Assembly: GCA_963695085.1 (NCBI GenBank)
Contig: CAVOFV010000008.1
Coordinates: forward strand, 372,001 to 436,000
Length of the DNA: 64,000 nucleotides
Direction of reading: 5' to 3'
From: SG8-30 sp963695085
GTDB lineage: Bacteria > Pseudomonadota > Gammaproteobacteria > Steroidobacterales > Steroidobacteraceae
The position numbers and the translations under genes were made by a program. Shown here piece by piece: positions 8,732 through 17,321 of the stretch (positions are counted from its first letter, which is position 1; the number at the start of each line of letters is the position of its first letter). The notes beneath the pieces are model-generated. The model was not told where the DNA came from and did not search any database. It saw only the letters and a program-made list of their open reading frames with translations.

Positions 8732-10711
8732 ATGTCTGAAGGGACCCTGGGGGAAGTGCTGGTACTGCTGGCGGCAACGCTGCTGGTCGTCGCGTCGCTG
8801 CGCCGCCTGCGGCTGCCCCCCATCGTCGGTTTCCTGGCCGTCGGCATGGCGCTCGGCCCGCACGCGCTCGGCTGGGTGCAGGACACGGCGACCACCCGCA
8901 CGCTGGCCGAGTTCGGCGTCGTGTTCCTGCTGTTCACGCTCGGCCTGGAATTCTCGCTGCCGCGCATGATCGCGATGCGCAACGAGGTGTTCGCGCTCGG
9001 CAGTGCACAGGTTGCGCTGACCGCGACGGTCATCGGCGGGATTGCCTGGTGGTTCGGGTCGCCACCCGAGGTGGCCATTGTGCTGGGCGGCGCGGTCGCC
9101 ATGTCCTCGACCGCCATCGTCGTTCAGCAGCTGTCCGAACAGGGTGAGCTGAATCGCACCCACGGCCGGCTGTCCTTCGGCATCCTGTTGTTCCAGGACC
9201 TGGCGTTCGTGCCGTTCCTGGCGCTGGCCGGCGTCATCGGCGTGGCGGCGGCTCAATACACGCCCGGTGACGTGCTGTGGGCGGTGGCCAAGGGTGCCGC
9301 GGCGCTCGGCATCGTGCTGGCCACCGGCCGCTGGCTGCTGCGGCCGATGTTCCACGAGATCGCCGTCGGCGGCATGCCGGAGATGTTCACGCTGGCCGTG
9401 CTGTTCGTGGCGATGGGCTCCGCCTGGGCGACCCACGCCGTCGGCCTGTCGCTCGCGCTGGGCGGTTTCCTGGCCGGCATGATGCTCGCCGAGACCGAGT
9501 ACCGGTACCAGGTCGAGGCCGGCATCAGGCCGTTCCGCGACACGCTGCTGGGCCTGTTCTTTGTCACCGTCGGCATGCAACTGGACTTTGCGCTGCTCGC
9601 CGAGCGCACCCTGCTCGTGACGGGCATGCTGCTCGGCCTGCTGGCCCTGAAGGCCGGCATCGTCATGCTGGTCGCGCGGCCGTTCGCGGGCAACTGGTTC
9701 AAGTCGCTGCGCAGCGGCCTGGTGCTGGCCGAAGGCGGCGAGTTCGGCTTCGCGCTGCTGGCCATGCTGTTGCAGAACCGGCTCATCGGCCAGGAAACGA
9801 CCCAGCTGCTGCTGGCGACGATTGCGCTCAGCATGGTGCTGTCGCCGCTACTGATCCGGCACAACAAGAAGATCGCCCGTTTCCTGCTGCGCGAACGGGT
9901 CCCGGCGGCCACGGAGCTGGAGCGGGTGGACGCCGCGACCGACGCGCTCGCGCATCGCGAGCACGTCATCCTGTGCGGTTACGGCCGCGTCGGCCAGAAC
10001 ATCGCGCGGGTGCTGGACGGTGAAGGCCTGGAATACATCGCCATGGACCTCGACCCGTTCCGCGTGCGCACCGCGCGCGAAGCCGGCGACCCGGTGATCT
10101 TCGGCGACGCGGTCGACGAGGCCGTACTGACTGCGGTCGGGCTGGCCCACGCCAGCGCCCTCGTGATTACTTTTGCGGACATCGACCGCTCGCTCAAGAT
10201 CATCAAGTCCATCCGTCGCCTGCGGCAGGACGTGCCCGTCCTCGTGCGCACGGCGGATGACACGCGCCTCGAGGAACTGCTCGCGGCGGGCGCCACCGAG
10301 GTGGTGCCCGAAACGCTGGAGGCGGCGCTGATGCTGGTGTCGCATGCGCTGCTCGTCCTGCACGTGCCGGTGTCACGCGTGGTGAAGACCATCGGCGACA
10401 TCCGCGGCCACCGTTACAGCCTGTTGCGCAGCGTGTTCCGCCGCGCTGATGCGGCGCTGATCGACGAGACCCATGCGCTGCGCGAGGAATTACACACGGT
10501 CGTCCTGCCGCCTGGCGCCTGGGCGGTCGGCCGTTCCATCGCGGAGATTCGCGCGCGCGGCGCGGAGGTGTCGTTCACGGCCGTGCGCCGCGCCGGCATC
10601 GTCGGCCGCGATCCGGACGACGAGATGCAATTGCGCCAGGGCGACGTCGTGGTGATCTACGGTACGCCCGAAGCGCTCGAGCACGGCGAAGCCGTGCTGC
10701 TCGCGGGCTAG
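8732..10711 (+). CDS. CPA2-family cation:proton antiporter with TrkA (RCK) domains, KefB/YbaL-like
   Basis: This 659-residue inner-membrane protein begins with a Na+/H+-exchanger-type domain of about 12 helices (residues 5-385; LRRLRLPPIVGFLAVGMALGPHAL is split over helix 1-2, and FTLGLEFSLP is present). A TrkA-N/RCK NAD-binding domain follows (residues about 410-530; ILCGYGRVGQNIARVL with GxGxxG, and a downstream acidic MDLDP). A TrkA-C-like domain lies at about 575-655 (VLPPGAWAVGRSI, LRQGDVVVIYG). Relatives exchange K+ or Na+ for protons and are gated through the RCK domain. The KefB signature residues for glutathione control were not verified. It is transcribed alone, divergent from the CDGSH gene. 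Confidence 0.93.
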   Translation: MSEGTLGEVLVLLAATLLVVASLRRLRLPPIVGFLAVGMALGPHALGWVQDTATTRTLAEFGVVFLLFTLGLEFSLPRMIAMRNEVFALGSAQVALTATVIGGIAWWFGSPPEVAIVLGGAVAMSSTAIVVQQLSEQGELNRTHGRLSFGILLFQDLAFVPFLALAGVIGVAAAQYTPGDVLWAVAKGAAALGIVLATGRWLLRPMFHEIAVGGMPEMFTLAVLFVAMGSAWATHAVGLSLALGGFLAGMMLAETEYRYQVEAGIRPFRDTLLGLFFVTVGMQLDFALLAERTLLVTGMLLGLLALKAGIVMLVARPFAGNWFKSLRSGLVLAEGGEFGFALLAMLLQNRLIGQETTQLLLATIALSMVLSPLLIRHNKKIARFLLRERVPAATELERVDAATDALAHREHVILCGYGRVGQNIARVLDGEGLEYIAMDLDPFRVRTAREAGDPVIFGDAVDEAVLTAVGLAHASALVITFADIDRSLKIIKSIRRLRQDVPVLVRTADDTRLEELLAAGATEVVPETLEAALMLVSHALLVLHVPVSRVVKTIGDIRGHRYSLLRSVFRRADAALIDETHALREELHTVVLPPGAWAVGRSIAEIRARGAEVSFTAVRRAGIVGRDPDDEMQLRQGDVVVIYGTPEALEHGEAVLLAG

Positions 10712-10728
10712 TCCCGCGCGCCGGCGGT

Positions 10729-11355
10729 TCAGGACCATTCGGTCAGGCCTTCGCGTTCGTACAGGGTGCGGAACGACGGCCGCGCTTTCATGCGCGCCAC
10801 GTAATCGCGAATCGCCGGCCATTCCGTCGCGGGCTTCGGCATGTTGCGCGACCAGCGCATGAGCATGGTTCCCAGGAAGTCCGCGGCGCTGATGTCGTGG
10901 CCGGCAAGGTACGCGCCCGTGGCGGCAAGTCGCGCGTCGATGCGGTCCCACGCCGATTCGATGCGCAGCCGCGCGAATTCCCTGCACTGCGCTTCCGCGC
11001 CGGCGAATTCGTCGGCATGAAACCAGCCGCGGAATGACGCCTGGACGGTGTTCGAGAAGTGCAGCATCCACTGCAGGTACGCCATGCGCTCGACGCTGTC
11101 CACGGCCGGCGCAAGCCGGGCCTTCGGGTGCCGGTCGGCCAGCAGCAGCAGCAGCGCTGCGCACTCGTACATGGGCTGCCCGTCGACGACCAGCGTCGGC
11201 ACGAGGCGGTTCGGATTGAGCCTGGCGTAGTCGGGCGACTTGTGCTCCTCGGCGGCCAGGTCGACCTTCTGCAATTCGTGGGCGACGCCCAGCTCGATCA
11301 GCATCCAGTGCACCGCAAGACTCGCGGTCCCGGGCGAGTAGTAGAGCCTGTACAT
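10729..11355 (-). CDS. Glutathione S-transferase family protein
   Basis: This 208-residue protein has the canonical two-domain GST layout. The N-terminal thioredoxin-like domain (1-80) has LYYSPGTASLAVHWMLIELG, the cis-proline region NRLVPTLVVDG and the glutathione-binding end MYECAALLLLLADRHP (Glu-Cys in place of the common Glu-Ser). The all-alpha C-terminal domain carries the N-capping motif ISAADFLGTMLM. A serine (SPGTAS) is the likely catalytic residue, as in theta/beta-like classes. The gene begins 25 bp after the mnmG stop on the same strand, so it may be co-transcribed, but no functional link to tRNA modification is evident. Confidence 0.9.
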   Translation of the reverse strand: MYRLYYSPGTASLAVHWMLIELGVAHELQKVDLAAEEHKSPDYARLNPNRLVPTLVVDGQPMYECAALLLLLADRHPKARLAPAVDSVERMAYLQWMLHFSNTVQASFRGWFHADEFAGAEAQCREFARLRIESAWDRIDARLAATGAYLAGHDISAADFLGTMLMRWSRNMPKPATEWPAIRDYVARMKARPSFRTLYEREGLTEWS

Positions 11356-11380
11356 GATCGTCCTCCGGCGCGCCGGGCAC

Positions 11381-13279
11381 TCAGGCTGCGCGCGTGCGTC
11401 TCTTCAGGTGAATGAGCAGGATCGAGACGGCCGCCGGCGTCATGCCGGACAACCGGGATGCCTGGCCGAGCGTCATGGGCCGCGCCTCCGTCAGGCGCTG
11501 CCGCGCCTCGTTGGACAGGCCTGCGACCGCGGCATAGTCGAGGTCCTCCGGCAGCCGCAGCCCCTCGCTGCGCCGCTGGCGCTCGATTTCCTCGCGCTGC
11601 CGCTCTATGTAGCCGGCGTACTTGGCGCGCACTTCCACCTGCAGGGCCACCTGGTCCGGCAGCCGGTCATCGTCGAGCGCAGCGGGCGAACCGACCGCCG
11701 GCAGCGCCACCAGGTCGCGATAGCTCACGCCCGGACGTCGCAGCAGGTCGAAGGCCCGCTGCTCCTGCGCCAGTGGTCCGTCGGGCGCCTGGCCGCCTGC
11801 ATCGGCAACATCCTGTGCCGGCCGTACGCGCAGCCCGCAAAGCCGCTCCATCTCCGCTTCCGTCGCGTCGCGACGTGCGCAGAACAGCGACCAGCGCTCG
11901 TCGTTCACCAGTCCCAGCTCGCGCCCCTGCGGCGTCAGCCGGAAATCCGCATTGTCCTCGCGCAACAGCAGCCTGTGCTCGGCCCGGCTCGTGAACATGC
12001 GGTACGGCTCGCTGGCGCCGCGCGTGATCAGGTCGTCGACGAGCACGCCGAGGTAGGCTTCGTCGCGCCGCGGCCACCACGGCGCCCGGCCGGACGCCGC
12101 CAATGCCGCATTGACGCCGGCCAGCAGGCCCTGCGCAGCCGCCTCTTCATAGCCGGTGGTGCCGTTGATCTGCCCGGCCATGAACAGCGCGCCGACAACC
12201 TTCGACTCGAGTGACGGGCGCAGGTCGCGCGGATCGAAATAGTCGTACTCGATCGCATAGCCGAACCGCGTCAGTTCCGCGCGCTCACAGCCGCGGATGC
12301 TGCGCACGAATTCCAGCTGCACGTCCCGAGGCAGGCTGGTGGAGATCCCGTTCGGGTACACCTCCGTCGTCGCGAGCCCCTCGGGCTCGATGAACACCTG
12401 GTGCGACGGCTTGCCGGCGAAGCGCACGACCTTGTCTTCGACCGAGGGGCAGTAACGCGGTCCCGGCCCGCCGATCGCACCGGTGAACATAGGCGAGCGC
12501 GAGGTCGCGGCGCGGATGATCTCGTGGGTGCGCTCGTTGGTCGCGGTGACGTGGCAGGGCACCTGGCGCGGGTGATCCGCCGGCCGCGACAGGAACGAGA
12601 ACACCGGCCGCGGATCGTCGCCCGGCTGCACGAGCATGGCCCCGAAATCGAGGCTGCTCCCTTCGAGCCGCGGCGGCGTGCCGGTTTTCAGCCGTCCGAC
12701 CCGCAATGGCAGTTCGCGCAGGCGCTCCGCCAGGCGATTGGACGGCGGATCGCCGCTGCGTCCGCCCGGCTCGTTCTCGAGGCCGACGTGCATGCGTCCG
12801 CCCAGAAACGTGCCAACCGTCAACACCACCGCCTGCGCTTCGAATCGCTCGCCGCCCACGGCCAGGACATGGCGCACGCGGCCGCCCTCGAGGACGAGGT
12901 CCGCCACCTCACCTTCGAACAGTTCGAGGCCGGGCTGCGCCTCGATCAGGGCGCGGATGGCGCGGCCATACAGCTGCCGGTCGGCCTGCGCGCGCGTGGC
13001 GCGCACCGCCGGGCCCTTGCTGGCGTTCAGCGTGCGGAACTGGATGCCGGCCAGGTCGGCCGCCCGCGCCATCGCTCCACCCAGCGCGTCGATCTCGCGC
13101 ACCAGGTGTCCCTTGCCGATGCCGCCGATGGCCGGATTGCAGCTCATCTGGCCGAGTGCGGCGAGGCGCTGGGTCACCAGCAAGGTGTGCGCACCCATGC
13201 GGGCCGCGGCCAGCGCGGCCTCGGTGCCCGCGTGCCCGCCGCCGATCACGATGACGTCATGTGCCCTGCGCTGTCGCAT
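11381..13279 (-). CDS. mnmG: tRNA uridine-34 5-carboxymethylaminomethyl modification enzyme, FAD subunit
   Basis: This 632-residue protein is MnmG (GidA). With MnmE it installs the cmnm5 group at wobble U34 of several tRNAs, using FAD, NADH, methylenetetrahydrofolate and glycine or ammonium. The FAD loop is IVIGGGHAGTEAALAAARMG. Other family markers are MSCNPAIGGIGKGHLV, PRYCPSVEDKVVRF, YPNGISTSLP and GYEEAAAQGLLAGVNAAL, and the C-terminal helical domain binds MnmE. Length matches E. coli (629). In many gammaproteobacteria it sits next to mnmE and rsmG-parA-parB. Here a GST gene follows instead, and mnmE is 18 kb away. Confidence 0.98.
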   Translation of the reverse strand: MRQRRAHDVIVIGGGHAGTEAALAAARMGAHTLLVTQRLAALGQMSCNPAIGGIGKGHLVREIDALGGAMARAADLAGIQFRTLNASKGPAVRATRAQADRQLYGRAIRALIEAQPGLELFEGEVADLVLEGGRVRHVLAVGGERFEAQAVVLTVGTFLGGRMHVGLENEPGGRSGDPPSNRLAERLRELPLRVGRLKTGTPPRLEGSSLDFGAMLVQPGDDPRPVFSFLSRPADHPRQVPCHVTATNERTHEIIRAATSRSPMFTGAIGGPGPRYCPSVEDKVVRFAGKPSHQVFIEPEGLATTEVYPNGISTSLPRDVQLEFVRSIRGCERAELTRFGYAIEYDYFDPRDLRPSLESKVVGALFMAGQINGTTGYEEAAAQGLLAGVNAALAASGRAPWWPRRDEAYLGVLVDDLITRGASEPYRMFTSRAEHRLLLREDNADFRLTPQGRELGLVNDERWSLFCARRDATEAEMERLCGLRVRPAQDVADAGGQAPDGPLAQEQRAFDLLRRPGVSYRDLVALPAVGSPAALDDDRLPDQVALQVEVRAKYAGYIERQREEIERQRRSEGLRLPEDLDYAAVAGLSNEARQRLTEARPMTLGQASRLSGMTPAAVSILLIHLKRRTRAA

Positions 13280-13408
13280 GATCCTGCCGTGCCCCCCGGA
13301 TACAGGCGCGCAATTCTACCTTGACCGCAGCCACAGACGGCTGTGGCGATGTGGGACCGCCGATGGCACGCTATGCCTTCGCAGGGAAACACGGGATCCC
13401 GCCGCATC

Positions 13409-14887
13409 ATGGATCGCTTGCCACATGCCGTCTGGCTGTTCGCGGCCGTACTTCTGGCCACCCCTGTGGCAAGTGCCGGGGGCGACCGTGGCCTGGTCCT
13501 GCAGCCCTGCAGGCTGGAACACCCGCAAGGGCTGTCGTCGGTGACCGCCCGCTGCGGGCGGTTCAGCGTCGCCGAGAATCCGGACGCCCCGGACGGCCGC
13601 CGCATCGAGCTGGCCGTGGCGGTCGTGCCCGCCATCTCGACCCGTGCCGAACCCGACCCGTTGTTCCTGCTGGCCGGCGGACCGGGGCAGGGCGCGCGCG
13701 GGGGGTTCGTGGGGTTGCTGGGGGCGCTGGACGGCGTACGCCGCAACCGCGACCTCGTGCTGGTGGACCAGCGTGGCACCGGAGATTCCCATCCGATGAA
13801 ATGCGACTTCCCGGAAGAATCCTGGGCCCGGGCCGACGTGTCTGCCGAAGACTTTCGTGTGCTGGCAAAGCAGTGCCTGGACGCGCTGCCCGGCGATCCG
13901 CGCTTCTATACGACCAGCATCGCGGTGCGCGACCTGGATGCGGTGCGCGCGGCCCTCGGTTATGAGCGCATCAACCTGTATGGCGGTTCGTACGGCACGC
14001 GCGTCGCGCAGCACTATGCCCGAAGGTATCCCGACCGGGTGCGGGCCATGGTCCTCGACTCGGTCGTGGCGCCAGAGCTGGCGCTGGGCGCCTCGATGTC
14101 GCTCGACGCGGACGCGGCGCTGCGAGCGCACTTTGCGCGCTGCGCGAATGATGCGGCCTGTGCGGCGCGCTTCCCGACGCTGGCAGCGGATTTCGACGCG
14201 CTGCGCCATGACCTGGCGCGCGCACCGGTCATGGTGCGGCTGGCCGACCCGGTGAGTGCAGAGCCGCGGTCCGTCGAATTTACCGCCGGGCATTTCGGTC
14301 TGGCCGTCCGCATGCTTACGTACTCCGACACCAGCGCCGCATTGCTGCCGCTGTTGATCGACGAGGCCCGCGCCCGCGGCAACTTCACGCCGCTGGCCGC
14401 GCAGGCGGAGATGGTGGGTGACGAACTCGACAAGGCACTGGCCTACGGCATGCACAACACGGTGGTCTGCGCCGAGGACCTGCCGTTCCTCGACGTCGCT
14501 GCGCTGGACCTGCAGGCCTTGCGGCGTTCCTATCTGGGCGACGTCATGCTGGTGGGCCTCGAGGCCATGTGCAGCGTCTGGCCGCGCGGACCCGTCGACG
14601 CCGATTTCAAGGCGCCGCTGCGTTCCGCCGTGCCGACGCTGCTCATGTCCGGCAGCCTCGACCCGGTCACGCCGCCTGCCTATGCGGCCCTCGCCGCTGC
14701 CGCACTCTCCGACCACGCGAGTGTCGTGTTTGCCGGCCAGGGCCACCTGCAGCTGCCGCTGCGCTGCGCGCAGTCGCTGCTGCGGCGCTTCCTGGAAGCC
14801 GGCACCGCCCGGGGGTTGGACACCGGCTGTGCCGATGCGGTCGCCCCGGCGCCGTTCTTCCTCAGCTTCAGCGGCGGCGCGCCATGA
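13409..14887 (+). CDS. Secreted alpha/beta-hydrolase, TAP/proline-iminopeptidase-like
   Basis: The protein has 492 residues from the ATG at 13409. That start is preferred because it gives a clean signal peptide (MDRLPHAVWLFAAVLLATPVASA is split around a hydrophobic core); in-frame starts at 13343 and 13373 would bury it. The hydrolase fold shows FLLAGGPGQG (oxyanion region), LVDQRGTGDSHPMKC, the nucleophile elbow YGGSYGTRVAQHYA with Ser, and C-terminal GSLDPVTPP (Asp) and GQGHLQLP (His), the last being the TAP C-terminal domain pattern. It probably trims N-terminal residues from peptides in the periplasm or outside. Its stop overlaps the natA start by 4 bp (ATGA), so it is operonic with the exporter. 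Confidence 0.88.
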   Translation: MDRLPHAVWLFAAVLLATPVASAGGDRGLVLQPCRLEHPQGLSSVTARCGRFSVAENPDAPDGRRIELAVAVVPAISTRAEPDPLFLLAGGPGQGARGGFVGLLGALDGVRRNRDLVLVDQRGTGDSHPMKCDFPEESWARADVSAEDFRVLAKQCLDALPGDPRFYTTSIAVRDLDAVRAALGYERINLYGGSYGTRVAQHYARRYPDRVRAMVLDSVVAPELALGASMSLDADAALRAHFARCANDAACAARFPTLAADFDALRHDLARAPVMVRLADPVSAEPRSVEFTAGHFGLAVRMLTYSDTSAALLPLLIDEARARGNFTPLAAQAEMVGDELDKALAYGMHNTVVCAEDLPFLDVAALDLQALRRSYLGDVMLVGLEAMCSVWPRGPVDADFKAPLRSAVPTLLMSGSLDPVTPPAYAALAAAALSDHASVVFAGQGHLQLPLRCAQSLLRRFLEAGTARGLDTGCADAVAPAPFFLSFSGGAP

Positions 14888-15615
14888 TCCGCGTCAAGCA
14901 GCTCGCCAAGCGATTCGGCAACGTCGAAGCCCTGCGCGACGTGTCGTTCGAGGCCGCCGACGGGCGCATCACCGGCATGCTGGGACCGAATGGCGCGGGC
15001 AAGTCCACCACGCTGCGGATTCTCTACACCATGCTGCGCCCCGACCGCGGCAGCGCCCATATCGACGGCATCGACGTGCTGGCGGACCCGCTGGGCGCGC
15101 GCCGGGCCAGCGGCGTGCTGCCGCATTCGGCCGGTATCTACCCGCACCTGACGGCGCGCGAGAACATCGACTTCTACGGCCGCCTGCACGGCCTGGCCGC
15201 GCCGCTGCGGGCGCGGCGCGTCACGGAGCTGGTCGCCGAACTCGGCATGCGAGATTTCGCCGACCGGCGCGCCAAGGGCTTTTCACAGGGCCAGCGCACC
15301 AAGGTGGCGCTGGCCCGCGCGCTGGTGCACTCGCCGCGCAATGTGCTGCTGGACGAGCCGACCAACGGGCTCGACGTCATGGCGACGCGCGCCTTGCGCG
15401 AACTGATCCTCGGCCTGAAGGCGGCCGGCCATTGCGTGCTGTTCTCGAGTCACGTCATGCAGGAGGTCGCCGCGCTGTGTGACGACATCGTCATCATCGA
15501 CCACGGACGCGTCATCGGCAGCGGCACCGCTGCCGCCATCCGTGCGCAGTTCGGCGGCGCCTCCATGGAACAGGCGTTCGTCAATGCGCTGGGCAGCCAG
15601 GAGGGCCTGGAATGA
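14884..15615 (+). CDS. natA: ABC transporter ATP-binding protein, NatA-like
   Basis: This 243-residue ATPase starts at the ATG at 14884, which overlaps the peptidase TGA. Motifs in order are Walker A (LGPNGAGKSTTLRIL), Q-loop region (VLPHSAGIYPHLTARENIDFYG), signature (FSQGQRTKVALARAL, a QGQ variant), Walker B (VLLDEPTNGLDVMA) and H-loop (VLFSSHVMQEV). It belongs to the CcmA/NatA group, whose partners are ABC-2 permeases. It overlaps natB by 4 bp. In Bacillus NatAB extrudes Na+. That role for this pair is inference from the family, and other ABC-2 cargo is possible. Confidence 0.9.
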   Translation: MIRVKQLAKRFGNVEALRDVSFEAADGRITGMLGPNGAGKSTTLRILYTMLRPDRGSAHIDGIDVLADPLGARRASGVLPHSAGIYPHLTARENIDFYGRLHGLAAPLRARRVTELVAELGMRDFADRRAKGFSQGQRTKVALARALVHSPRNVLLDEPTNGLDVMATRALRELILGLKAAGHCVLFSSHVMQEVAALCDDIVIIDHGRVIGSGTAAAIRAQFGGASMEQAFVNALGSQEGLE

Positions 15616-16793
15616 CCGGCACGCTGGCCGCCATCTTCCGCAAGGAGTTCCTCGAGGCGATCCGCGACCGGCGCGTCTTGCTGTCGAGCCTGGTGTTCGG
15701 CCCGGTGTTCGCGCCGCTGCTGTTCATCGGCGTGCTGACGCTGTCCGTGAAGCACGCGGTCACGTCGGCCGACGAGAGCGTCATGGTGACCGTCACCGGC
15801 GCGGATCGCGCGCCCAACCTGGTCCAGTTCCTGCGCCAGCAGGAGCTGGTCGTCACGCTGCGCGACGGGGAACAGGGCGACGTGTCCCGGTGGCTGCGGG
15901 ACGACCGGGAGCTGGTCGTGTTGTTCGTACCCGCGGACTTCGGCGAGCGGTTCCGGTCCGGCCAGCCGGCGCGGGTCATGCTGTATTCCGACGGCTCGAA
16001 CAACACGGCCGACAAGCACGCCGACCGCGTGCGCGGAGTGCTGGGCGCCTATTCGGCAACGATTGGAGCGCTGCGTCTGCAGGCACGCGGCATTGCGCCC
16101 GCCGTGGCACGCGCGGTGGTGGTGGACACCGTGGACGTGGCCACGCCCGCCGCCCGGGCGACGCTCGTGCTGGGCATGCTGTCGTACATCGTCCTGCTGG
16201 TGACATTGCTGGGCGGCCTGTATCTCGCCATTGACGCGACCGCCGGCGAGCGCGAGCGCGGCTCGCTCGAGCCGCTGCTGACCGTGCCGGTGCCGCGCAC
16301 GCACGTGATCTACGGCAAGGTGCTGGCGGCAGCCTTCTTCATGGCCGTCGCGCTGCTGCTGGTCACCACGACGCTTGCGCTGTCCGTCCGGTTCATACCG
16401 CTCGAGGAGCTGGGCATGTCCACGCGCTTCGATGCCGCCACGGCCGCCGGGCTGCTGCTCGCGACGCTGCCGCTGGTGCCGGCTGGCGCTGCGCTGATGA
16501 CCGTCGTCGCCTCCTTCACCCACAGCTACCGCGAGGCGCAGACCTGGCTCGGCGTTGTGCTGCTGGTGCCGACCCTGCCCATCGCCGTGGCCAGCCTGCT
16601 GGACGTGAAGGCGAGCGCCGCGCTGATGGCCGTGCCGAGCCTGTCGCAACACCTGCTGATCCAGGGATTCCTGCGCGACGAGCCCTTGCCGGCGGCGTTC
16701 TTCGCGACCTCCGTCGCCAGCGCGCTGCTGCTGGGCGTGCTGCTGACCTGGCTTGCCGGGCGGCTCTACCAGCGCGAGGCGATCCTGGGCTGA
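15612..16793 (+). CDS. natB: ABC-2 type permease, NatB-like
   Basis: This 393-residue inner-membrane protein has the ABC-2/NatB architecture. There is an N-terminal FRKEFLEAIRDRRVLLSSLVFGP helix, broken by a large periplasmic loop (residues about 45-180). Five to six helices follow (LGMLSYIVLLVTLLGGLYLAID, then helices near 230, 275 and 315). The characteristic ERERGSLEPLLTVPVPRTHV motif follows the second helix. A last helix ends at LTWLAGRLYQREAILG. It overlaps natA by 4 bp and forms the membrane half of the exporter. A final substrate cannot be assigned. It is the last gene of the three-gene plus-strand operon. Confidence 0.9.
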   Translation: MTGTLAAIFRKEFLEAIRDRRVLLSSLVFGPVFAPLLFIGVLTLSVKHAVTSADESVMVTVTGADRAPNLVQFLRQQELVVTLRDGEQGDVSRWLRDDRELVVLFVPADFGERFRSGQPARVMLYSDGSNNTADKHADRVRGVLGAYSATIGALRLQARGIAPAVARAVVVDTVDVATPAARATLVLGMLSYIVLLVTLLGGLYLAIDATAGERERGSLEPLLTVPVPRTHVIYGKVLAAAFFMAVALLLVTTTLALSVRFIPLEELGMSTRFDAATAAGLLLATLPLVPAGAALMTVVASFTHSYREAQTWLGVVLLVPTLPIAVASLLDVKASAALMAVPSLSQHLLIQGFLRDEPLPAAFFATSVASALLLGVLLTWLAGRLYQREAILG

Positions 16794-16806
16794 ACAGACC
16801 GCGGCG

Positions 16807-17321
16807 TTATTCCGGCATGGCCGCAGGCGCCGGCGCTGCGTGGCGCACTTCCAGGCGAATCGGGCGTGGCGCGCCGCGTGCGGGCACGGTGACCTCGGCC
16901 CATAGTTCGTCGCCCGCGGCAAGGCGTGTCGGATCCGGCTCATGCTCGGACAGGAAGAATGCGACCGGCTCCCATAGCAGCCAGCGCTCGCCCTGCGGGT
17001 CGTAGGTGACGGACTGCGCCCCGGCGGATCTCCCCGTCTGGCAGCAGGTCGCCGGACAGCGCGCCGCCCTCGGCGCGCGGAACGGTCCAGCTGATCCTGT
17101 CGCTCGCGCGCCTCCTGCAGCGCTGCCGGGCTTCCGCGCAGGTTGATGACGAGGCGCAGGTCCACATAGCGCCCGCGGATCGGCAGCTGCGGGTCTACGC
17201 CTGCGGTCAACGCCCACGCACGCGACAACGTGTCGCGCTCATAGAGGAACCAGCCGGCCACCGCGACCACCAGCATTGCCTGCACGGTCGCGATCGCGAT
17301 TCCGCGTGCCAGCGGCGTCAT
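16807..17321 (-). pseudogene. GDYXXLXY-type membrane-anchored protein, two frameshifts
   Basis: Three successive frames encode parts of one protein. The start (ATG at 17321) gives a membrane anchor (AIATVQAMLVVAVAGWFLY) and IRGRYVDLRLVINLR, which corresponds to the GDYXXLXY motif. The frame then changes near 17105 into ASDRISWTVPRAEGGALSGD. It changes again near 17020 into SVTYDPQGERWLLWEPVAFF and the conserved C-terminal EVTVPARGAPRPIRLEV. The total of 515 bp is not a multiple of three. The ATG overlaps the TGA of the DUF2157 gene, the usual partner of this family. The function of the family is unknown. The conserved reading across frames suggests sequence errors or very recent inactivation. 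Confidence 0.75.

Noticed and set aside
15450..17300. Long minus-strand open frame opposite natAB
   Set aside because: Antisense to natB. Only its very start, upstream of 17100, belongs to a gene (the GDYXXLXY protein).
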